NCBI GenBank assembly: GCA_000442015.1
Contig: KE561029.1
Location: forward strand, 1-27,272
DNA from: Rozella allomycis CSF55
Lineage: Eukaryota > Rozellomycota
Length of the DNA stretch: 27,272 bases
Direction of reading: 5' to 3'
Under the pieces are notes generated by a model. That model was not told where the DNA came from and did no database searches. It worked only from the letters and a program-made list of their open reading frames with translations. Position numbers and translations under genes: made by a program. Positions 1-6,721 of this stretch are shown piece after piece (position 1 is the first letter of the stretch; each line of letters opens with the position of its first letter).

Positions 1-928
1 ATCTGCCTGCGCTGGTTTGCTGGGACTGGAAGTATAAGGTGGCACGATATTGCCAAGTCTGTGACCTTGTCCAGAAAATGGTTTCTTTTTAGGAACAAAT
101 TCTTCTTTAATATGCTCATGGCTCACAGCTATACTAACCCTTTGATTTCTCTTTGCACCAAACAAGCCTCTGGGTGTGAATCCGCGGTTAAGTTCCTCAA
201 GTAACCTTTTTGTACGATCATCTTCCATTGGATAAAATTCGTCGTCCTGATCAAACTTAATTCCATTGCTGTAAAAGTACATTATTCTTTTAATTTCATG
301 TTCATTTGAGCCATCAGTATCTTCAACGGTGGGTTCTTGTGACGAAGATCCGTCAAGACNAGTATCTTCAACAGTGGGCTCTTGTGACGAAGATCCGTCA
401 AGACGTCTCCCTGAATCTTAAAGGCAGAAGAAGTATTACCAGATCCTTTAAATACAGAGCTCTTGCTTTCAGTAAACTCATCTGCCGCTTTCGAACCAGC
501 TTGCCTCGCTTTTTCGAGCAAGGATTTGACCAAATCATTTTGAACATTTCCAAACTCATCATCACCTTCGTCATCAGGGCCTTCAACCATCATTCCTCTT
601 TATATTAAACACGTAGAATTGTGTTACGATTTTTCTCCTCCAGTGTAATAGCCCTTGGGATCCTTTTGCCCCTGCTTATTGAAACTCTTAAAGTTTGAAC
701 TTGAACCCGAAACTCTTTTATTACTCAGGAGCTTACTTTAATTACTTGGGAACCCTTTTTGGATCCTCGGGTGGATTCGATGTAAAGTCTAACAAGGCAT
801 CCTGAAATACCAAAGTTGATAAATCATACCTGTATATCATAATTATGCTTCTCTAAATACTCTGTTGCTACAAAATTTGAACAGTCGCAAGCAGAGCTAA
901 ACTGGCGAATCAACGAGTTCTTATCCAT
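1..928 (-). CDS. SHP1: p47/Shp1-type UBA-SEP-UBX cofactor of Cdc48/p97 (C-terminus cut by window edge)
   Basis: Cofactor that recruits the AAA-ATPase Cdc48/p97 to ubiquitinated or membrane-fusion substrates. Reading the minus strand from the ATG at 928, five exons join (928-830, 801-746, 714-628, 597-440, 410-1) across four introns of 28, 31, 30 and 29 nt. Exon 1 and the start of exon 2 encode a UBA domain (CDCSNFVATEYLEKHNYDI, then ALLDF). A basic Gly-rich linker follows with GYYTGGEKSGMMVEGPDDEG across a splice junction, as in p47 proteins (GGxxSG motif). The SEP domain begins near position 290 (IMYFYSNGIKFDQDDEF) and includes FSGQGHRLGNIVPPYTSS. The UBX domain expected next lies outside the window. 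The join at n360 duplicates 44 nt and puts exon 5 out of frame as written; removing one copy restores the frame. Family assignment is firm; exact exon 5 sequence is not. Confidence 0.9.
316..404. repeat. 44-nt near-identical duplication flanking n360
   Basis: Positions 316-359 and 361-404 are the same 44 nt with two substitutions, separated by a single n. The repeat lies in the coding sequence of the p47 gene and breaks its frame, so it is most likely two unmerged allelic reads at an assembly join. Confidence 0.8.
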
Positions 929-966
929 AACGTGAAATTTCTTGGTTACGGTAATTGTCAACAAAA

Positions 967-1599
967 ATGGCATCTCCAAATATAACGATAGAAAAAGAAG
1001 ATCATTGGATGAATAGAATCAATGAGCTTACATCTCTATCACATTGTAACGCAATTAGATGCATCTAACAAGTTTCTCGCGATGAAATTCAGAGATTATA
1101 TAAAAGATTCAAAAAACTCGACAAGGATGGAAACGGATCTATAGACAAGGAGGAATTCATGGCGATTCCGCAGATTGCAGCGAATCCATTAGCTGGTCGG
1201 TTGATGGCGATTTTTGACACTGACAAAGGAGGTAGTATTGATTTTCAAGAATTTATCACTGGTCTTTCAGTGTTTAGCGTGAAAGGAGAAAAGCATGAGA
1301 AATGGCGGTTTGCTTTTAAAGTGTATGACATGGATCAAGATGGATTTATTTCTAATGGAGAGTAAAATATTTTTTCCAGTATTTAAAAGGCTTTTCTTGG
1401 TATTGAAAATGATGGTAGGAAACAATTTGACGGATTTACAATTGCAACAAGTAGCAAATCCTAAACATTTAAATAGATTGTCGATAAAACAATTATAGAG
1501 GCCGATAAGGATAAAGATGGTAAACTTAGTTATGAAGAGTTTGTGTACGTCATTGAAAGTAATGACATTTCAAAGCAAATGATTCTAACTGGTATCTAA
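967..1599 (+). CDS. CNB1: calcineurin regulatory subunit B
   Basis: Calcium-binding regulatory subunit of the Ca2+/calmodulin-dependent protein phosphatase calcineurin. Exons 967-1045, 1073-1361, 1390-1450 and 1477-1599 join into 183 codons across introns of 27, 28 and 26 nt. Four EF-hand loops are complete: [36 protein letters not shown] and [12 protein letters not shown]. The family signatures [20 protein letters not shown] and [17 protein letters not shown] (the latter crossing no intron, followed by IVDKTI after intron 3) are nearly diagnostic. The N-terminus chosen is [10 protein letters not shown], so the Met-Gly myristoylation site usual in calcineurin B is not present in this model; an upstream start with Gly2 is not visible in the 38 bp separating this ATG from the divergent p47 gene. 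The stop codon is embedded in TAATAAA, giving an overlapping poly(A) signal, and the convergent neighbour ends 15 bp away. Confidence 0.92.
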
Positions 1600-1614
1600 T
1601 AAAGATGTCATAGA

Positions 1615-3075
1615 TCATTTATTTTCTAATATCTTTGAAATTAAATAAGCCTCTTTGTCGCACTTGGCCTGTTTTAGGAATTTAATAACTCTTTTAATGT
1701 TATCTTTATAATCATTCGATTGAATTAAAACAGCTTCCAGTTTCGGGAGTAAGATTCGTAAAATTTCTTTAAAGCTTTCTTTATGAATAATGTGGAGACC
1801 CTTCAAAAGGGAGAGTATTGTAGGAGCAGTAATTTTATCAGAAGTTTCCAAGATACCCAGGCAATCTACATAAACTAATGGTAAGGGATAAATTGTCGCT
1901 ATTTTTCTGGAAACGAAATATGCGAATGGGGTCTTTTGCTCATTAATTTCTGGATGTTGAAGGAAAGTAGCTTGTTTAGATAAATACACCAACGATTCTT
2001 CATCAAAAATATTTTCATGTGCTGCTGCAAGCAAACAATTGGCCCACTTGGGATCTTGAGTGATAAATCCAAAATTGGCCTTGAAATAATCAAAAGCTAT
2101 TCGCACGTCGTATTCAAGTAGTCCCCTCCATACTGCAAGATAATTTTTATCTTGTATCTGAAAGGTTGGAATATCTGTACTTATTTTATCTAAAAGTATT
2201 TGCACTTTCTCTATTTCGCCCTTTCTGGCAATGCATCGTAAAAGATAGGATAAAGCAATTGATCCCCACTTTGGCTCTTTCATTTCAAACATATGCTTAA
2301 CTATTTTTTCTAGATAATCTGTTTTGTTTCTTTTTTCTAAAAATGATGCCACTATCTTGACGTTTCCTGCTTCTGGAAAAAGCTCTCTCTCTTCCATTAG
2401 TCTGACCGCAAAGTCGATCCCTCCAAAATCAGACCTTTCATAATACAGGCGTAGCATATAATTAATTGATTTAATATCATGAATATCCACTCTTGTCATG
2501 TCTTTGAGCAAAATCTCAATCTTTTGTTGTTCCATTTTTTGAAACCAGAATTTTAATTGATTGACACATATTGGATTAGAAGGAATTTCTTTCCATCGAT
2601 TAAGAATATAAAAGTACAATCGTTCATGGCTTGAAGCATCTCCAATCTCCAAAAAATGTTGACTCAGAGCTTCAAACACATGCATCGGGGCATCTTTCTT
2701 TGTTTCTCTCATATGATACAATATTTTTTGAGTAATATACCACGGAGGTTGTTTTTCAATGTCCACTCTTGCTGACTTATCAAAGTATCCAACTGTTGCC
2801 CGCAAATAATCTTCTTCCTTAACCATTGACAACGTTAATGCTAAAAGATCAGAGAAAGTATTCTGGCTTGGGACAAATTCTCTCGGCGATTTTAGGTATT
2901 TTCTAATGGCTTCATCGTAATTGTGATCAATGCATAATTGACTGATGTTTCTATCTATATCTTCATATAATTGATTTTTCGACTTGAAGAATAAATTTCC
3001 TTTCAATTTGGTATAAATTGTATTGAAAGACGAATATTTTCTAGCAACATTCAATGGTATTGTTGCCCTTTGCAT
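1615..3075 (-). CDS. PPR-like helical-repeat protein, predicted mitochondrial
   Basis: A single-exon 486-residue ORF. I do not recognise a specific orthologue. The first 27 residues (MQRATIPLNVARKYSSFNTI and on) are rich in Arg, Lys, Ser and Thr and free of Asp and Glu, which fits a mitochondrial presequence. The rest is almost wholly alpha-helical in character, with pairs of amphipathic helices about 35 residues apart, for example NVKIVASFLEKRNKTDYLEK and ALSYLLRCIARKGEIEKVQI, resembling pentatricopeptide or related repeats used in organelle RNA metabolism. No catalytic motif is visible. The terminal codons Asn-Lys plus stop read AATAAATGA, so an AATAAA lies immediately before the stop. It is one of only two complete protein genes in the window without introns. 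The function (mitochondrial RNA binding or translation) is inference; an unrelated TPR-like scaffold is possible. Confidence 0.75.
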   Translation of the reverse strand: MQRATIPLNVARKYSSFNTIYTKLKGNLFFKSKNQLYEDIDRNISQLCIDHNYDEAIRKYLKSPREFVPSQNTFSDLLALTLSMVKEEDYLRATVGYFDKSARVDIEKQPPWYITQKILYHMRETKKDAPMHVFEALSQHFLEIGDASSHERLYFYILNRWKEIPSNPICVNQLKFWFQKMEQQKIEILLKDMTRVDIHDIKSINYMLRLYYERSDFGGIDFAVRLMEERELFPEAGNVKIVASFLEKRNKTDYLEKIVKHMFEMKEPKWGSIALSYLLRCIARKGEIEKVQILLDKISTDIPTFQIQDKNYLAVWRGLLEYDVRIAFDYFKANFGFITQDPKWANCLLAAAHENIFDEESLVYLSKQATFLQHPEINEQKTPFAYFVSRKIATIYPLPLVYVDCLGILETSDKITAPTILSLLKGLHIIHKESFKEILRILLPKLEAVLIQSNDYKDNIKRVIKFLKQAKCDKEAYLISKILENK

Positions 3076-3252
3076 TTTGAAAATTACATATTAAATATTC
3101 AACCCAAATTTTAATGTTTTTTTCATGTATTCGTCATTGTTTTTTCATGTTATAGTAATTAATATAACAATGTAGAGGTAAGTTTACATACTGTTCGTAT
3201 AACTGCACAACACTATTTGATCTATTTTTAAAAGGGTATAAAAATTTATTAA
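3076..3252. other. AT-rich spacer between the PPR-like gene start and the LPMO stop
   Basis: No coding signal that I trust. It holds the LPMO terminator region (AATAAA a few bases after the stop on the minus strand) and the upstream region of the PPR-like gene. Confidence 0.6.
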
Positions 3253-3801
3253 TTATAAGCGGACTATATCTGAAAGACCAATAAAGTTCTTCGTTTCGAC
3301 TGCATAGACAGTCGGGGCGCCAGGCATATTGTAAATCGGCATAGATGGTCCCGCTATTGAGCCGCCAGTAGATCCTCCAGAAATAACAATATCTGCACAA
3401 TTCATGTAGTATTCAGGCTGGCCTGAGAGGACAGGAATCCAAGACCATGCAAAGACTGCTTTTCCGTTAGGTGCATTCGCCGGTATTTGGACAGAAAATG
3501 ATCGTTGAATTGGACATTGCTTGTCAGTGACAGACAAGACGGTAAATGAGTTTCCTCCGTCATAAGATATGGAAAATAGACAACCACCGCCTCCATGAAC
3601 AGCTTCTCCTGAAATGCTAACTTGTAGTGGCGACCCTGCCTGCACTGTCGTTGGCGAAGAACCGGCTGGTACTCCTTGGCATAATGATTGTGCAGGAGAG
3701 TTTGTTGTACCAGGTCTTGATGGAGGTGATGTCATGAGCATATGGCATTGAGACTGATGTATCATGCAAGAGCAAAACAATAGAATATATATATAATTCA
3801 T
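3253..3801 (-). CDS. secreted AA11-type lytic polysaccharide monooxygenase (chitin-active LPMO)
   Basis: Copper-dependent oxidative enzyme that would cleave crystalline chitin outside the cell. The start ATG at 3801 is chosen because it gives a classic signal peptide (MNYIYILLFCSCMIHQSQC) followed directly by His, the obligatory N-terminal copper ligand of LPMOs (HMLMTSPPSRPG). The frame is open 43 codons further upstream, but that would bury the signal peptide. The second histidine of the His brace lies in SISGEAVHGGGGCLFSISYD, and the region FAWSWIPVLSG followed by EYYMNCADIVISG matches the AA11 pattern (AWTWFN, MYMNCA) with a Tyr in the expected axial position. Cysteines at LCQG, GGCL, QCPI and MNCA could form two disulfides. 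Total 182 residues, intronless. The family call rests on motifs; AA11 versus a related AA10/AA16-like clade would need a profile search. Confidence 0.85.
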   Translation of the reverse strand: MNYIYILLFCSCMIHQSQCHMLMTSPPSRPGTTNSPAQSLCQGVPAGSSPTTVQAGSPLQVSISGEAVHGGGGCLFSISYDGGNSFTVLSVTDKQCPIQRSFSVQIPANAPNGKAVFAWSWIPVLSGQPEYYMNCADIVISGGSTGGSIAGPSMPIYNMPGAPTVYAVETKNFIGLSDIVRL

Positions 3802-3935
3802 TTGATGATGGTGTCTGTTAAAAGCTATCCTATTTATATTTTCGAGTTGATGGATGAATACTAAATTTGGCAATAGTATTTGTAAACAAAAATTACAGAA
3901 ATGGAAAAATGGACCCAAAGGCCAAAACAAAACAT

Positions 3936-4008
3936 ACCCCTGGCGAGGATCGAACTCGCAACCTTCAGATTAGAAGTCTGACGCTCTATCCAATTGAGCT
4001 ACAAGGGC
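3936..4008 (-). tRNA. tRNA-Arg, anticodon TCT
   Basis: The reverse complement folds as a 73-nt cloverleaf without intron: acceptor 5' GCCCTTG against 3' CAGGGGT (with two G-U wobble pairs), D arm GCTC..GAGC, anticodon stem TCAGA/TCTGA enclosing loop CTTCTAA with anticodon TCT, variable segment AGGTT, T arm GCGAG/CTCGC with TTCGATC. The A-box (TAGCTCAATTGG) and B-box (GTTCGATCC) pol III promoters are present. It lies just upstream of the LPMO gene on the same strand. Confidence 0.95.
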
Positions 4009-4403
4009 TTGTGTCAACTTAAACAGATATTCAAACTTAGCTGAAAATAGCAACTGTCCTTTGGCTCTCTTCACCTTTGATAAAAACTAAAAAACAATGC
4101 CAATAATGATCATGTTGTGAATTAAGTTGTTGATTCGAAGTCTTAACGAATACCCGTCAGATAGTAATTCTTAATCGTCTTTAGATTTAATTGGTCAGAA
4201 AAGCGAATCTCATCCTACTATTAAGTCTGCCTGACGTGCAAATCTTAAATGTATCATCATCCCAATTTTCAATATTTTGGTTGNTATTTAGGTTGCACGG
4301 ATTTTCTCAAAGACCCATGTTTTTATCTTATTTTTCGTTTATGGGATTAGTTGTATTTGAAACAAAATCGTGAATTGGCCGTGAATACAATCAGTTTCGT
4401 ACG
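4009..4403. other. noncoding spacer between tRNA-Arg and the hAT element, with a join at n4284
   Basis: No exon could be built here on either strand. One 60-codon frame at 4191-4373 crosses the n and has no recognisable content. No duplicated flank is obvious around this n. Confidence 0.55.
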
Positions 4404-4411
4404 GGTAACTT
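4404..4411 (+). repeat. hAT target-site duplication, left copy (GGTAACTT)
   Basis: The eight bases GGTAACTT precede the left terminal CAGGG and are identical to 6143-6150 after the right end. Confidence 0.95.
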
Positions 4412-6142
4412 CAGGGCCGGGGAAACAATTAATGTATTGAAATATTGTGAATATTGTAGTCTCACAATCATTGATTGTGGAGATGTCCCGTCCAACAATA
4501 TAATGTCAATATATTGCAATATATTGTCACAATATATTGTGTTAATATACCGAAATATTATGTCCAAATACGAAAATATTGTTCACCCTGGCAGTTAAAT
4601 GGAAAAAAAGCCGACGAACAAAGATTGTGTTTCTGTGTTTTTTAAATCGGTTGAAGATAAACCTCACCATTACAAATGTAAATCTTGTAACGGAGAGAAA
4701 ATGTACAAACAGAATGTTAAGAGTGGGTAAGATTATTTTATTCTTATAAACAAGTTATGGAAATCTTATGAATCACCTGAATTCCACCCATCCCAACCAC
4801 AAAGCAGAAACTTTAAAAGTCCTTGAAGGAAAGATAGTGACACTTGACAGGTACTTGGACAAGGATTCTGTGATTACTCACGAATGGCTTCGCTTTCTTA
4901 TTAGAAAGGACCTTCCTTTTAGTTATTGTGAAGACCCAGATGTGCGTCATGCTGTACATTTTAAGGGTATAAGCCGCAAAACCTTGATGAAGAGAATGAA
5001 ATTTGTAGTGCTTGAGCCTTGAGGTGGAGAAAAACATTAAAAAGCTTCTTAAAGGTGCCATGGGCCTTGTTCTCGATGGTTGGACTGAGAATGGTATTCA
5101 TTACTGCGGAGTATTTGCAGTAACGAGTAAAAATATTTTGCTATTGGGCTTCTCTCCACTTCCAGATGAGGAAAGTATGAATGCTGCTGCTCACATTGAG
5201 TATTTGGATTTCTTACTAGACGTGTATAACATCAATGCCGTCGATATAAAGTTTATCGTGGGTGATAATTGTAGTACTAACAAGGCTATGTGTACTCGAC
5301 TCGGAATCCCATTGATCGGATGCAGTTCTCATCGTCTCAATTTGGCAGTGATGAAATTTTTGGAGGGTAAAATGGCCCTCTTTTCGAAAGTGAACAAGCT
5401 TATGAAAAAATTTAAGAACAGCGTGAATAGAAGGGCTAAGCTTGCACAATATACTCACTATAGACCAGTGTTGATGCAAAAAACCAGATGGTCTGGTCCT
5501 TTTTCTATGCTCAAACGTTATGAGCAGATTAAGAGTCATTTGCATCATTTCCAGAATGATACGATAATTGAAGCTGAAGAAGGTGAAGCAAATAATGAGA
5601 TCAATGATTATCGCCACTGTCGCCTTGTAGATCTGATTCCGAACCCAGCTGAGAATCTGGAAATTGCTGAGTTGCTGAGCAAAATGAAATTGCGCCTACA
5701 TTGATCTCTCTTGGGTCCCTTGCACGTCAAATATTGTGGAACGTTTCTTTTCGAAAGTCAAGCACGTCTTGGTTGACACTCGCAAGAGTTTGCTTGCTGA
5801 GACTCTTGAAGCAATTATGTTCTTGAAATTGAACGATAGCCACTGGACTGTTCACACAGTGGCAGACGCTTTGAAGGCTCTCAAACTGGCGAATAACGAA
5901 AATGATACTGCAAACGATGAAAATAATAAGGATTCTAGTGATGAAGACGACGATTATTAAATCAATAAATGGAATTTCCCCAATGATTGTCACAATATTA
6001 TACTTTTCTCAAATATTGTCAAGCAATATAGTGCAACAATATAATGCAATATAATGTACATTATATTGTCAATCTCACATTAATTGATTGTTGACTCGAT
6101 CCTCCCAACAATATATTGACAATAGTATTGTCCCCAGCCCTG
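4412..6142. mobile_element. hAT superfamily DNA transposon, 1731 bp
   Basis: The element is bounded by imperfect terminal inverted repeats starting CAGGG: left end CAGGGCCGGGGAAACAAT, right end (complement) CAGGGCTGGGGACAATAC. It is flanked by perfect 8-bp direct repeats GGTAACTT, the target-site length of hAT elements. Both subterminal regions, about 4430-4580 and 5980-6125, are crowded with variants of CAATATATTG and CAATATAATG in both orientations, as expected for transposase-binding subterminal repeats. The interior encodes a hAT transposase that is interrupted. Intact target duplication and nearly matching ends suggest insertion that is recent relative to the decay of the coding part, or mobilisation in trans. 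Confidence 0.93.
4599..5960 (+). pseudogene. hAT transposase with BED zinc finger, frameshifted and internally deleted
   Basis: The ATG at 4599 starts a BED-type zinc finger split by a 28-nt intron (4727-4754): KCKSCNGEKMYKQ, then after splicing LMNHLNSTHPNH, giving C-x2-C and H-x4-H-type ligands. The catalytic core follows: LVLDGWTENGIHYCGVFAV (first Asp), FIVGDNCSTN (second Asp) and GCSSHRLNLAV (CxxH motif). The C-terminal dimerisation region is SNIVERFFSKVKHVL and TLEAIMFLKLN. Two lesions separate these blocks. Near 5010 the frame changes by one base inside a conserved stretch where no good intron fits. Near 5690 another frame change joins the core to the C-terminal block, and the usual intervening alpha-helical region is much shorter than in full-length hAT proteins. 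An acidic tail (DSSDEDDDY) ends the last frame. As written it cannot make an active transposase. Confidence 0.88.
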
Positions 6143-6150
6143 GGTAACTT
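6143..6150 (+). repeat. hAT target-site duplication, right copy (GGTAACTT)
   Basis: Exact repeat of 4404-4411, directly after the right terminal CCCTG. Confidence 0.95.
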
Positions 6151-6721
6151 CTCTTTATAACAACAAAAAATTCTACACTTGTCCATGGAAATTCAATAAA
6201 TCGTCATCTTGATTGATGATTCAAACTTTTCCTTACTTTTTACTTTTATTGTGTTTCCATCAAACATAANTTAATACGGAAAGAAACATATTGCAAGGAT
6301 GAAGAAATATCTGAGCATTTTGCTAAGTGGTTAAATACTGATTGTGACGAACAATATTTTGATAAAATTGATACACATCCTGACAAAATGGGAATNATTT
6401 CATTGTGTTTCCATCAAACATACGATAGGCGCTAGGTCAAGTAGTGTCATAAAATTAAACATATGGCCTTATAAATATTAAATTATTTGCTTATAAAATC
6501 TCTCTGAGCCTTTTCTCTTTTGTCAAATATAAGCAATTAGCAATAGGTATCAATAGACACTAGACAGTAAAAGTAAGTCGATCTAACATTGTCACGCCAA
6601 GGGTAATATAGTGTCTTCGTTTCCTCTACTTATAAAAGAATTGCATAAAATAATCTTGACATCCTATATTCAATATTTTCTATTTAAAGTTTCAAATTTC
6701 GGATTTGTTTGTTGACATTGA
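6151..6721. other. intergenic region with two assembly joins and an orphan insert
   Basis: Between the transposon and beta-adaptin I see no complete gene. The n at 6270 and n at 6396 enclose 125 nt that are open in one frame on the plus strand (for example KDEEISEHFAKWLNTD), flanked on both outer sides by the same exact 21-nt sequence (6248-6268 and 6402-6422). The enclosed piece is probably a misplaced contig fragment. The remainder, 6423-6721, is AT-rich upstream sequence of the adaptin gene. Confidence 0.6.

Noticed and set aside
1899-2093. Minus-strand 64-codon ORF inside the PPR-like gene
   Set aside because: Alternate-frame shadow of the 486-residue ORF on the same strand.
3134-3400. 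88-codon minus-strand ORF overlapping the LPMO end
   Set aside because: Out of frame with the LPMO, whose motifs occupy this DNA; shadow frame.
3802-3930. Upstream extension of the LPMO frame to 3930
   Set aside because: It would place 43 residues before a textbook signal peptide and remove the N-terminal copper histidine after processing.
4191-4373. 60-codon ORF upstream of the hAT element
   Set aside because: Crosses an assembly n, starts at a non-ATG codon and shows no recognisable content.
4480-4580. CRISPR-like or satellite array
   Set aside because: Irregular spacing, inverted orientation of units and position at both transposon ends identify them as hAT subterminal repeats.
4980-5015. 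Intron explaining the frame change in the hAT transposase
   Set aside because: A 28-nt GT..AG interval exists, but it would delete the conserved SRKTL segment; a frameshift fits better.
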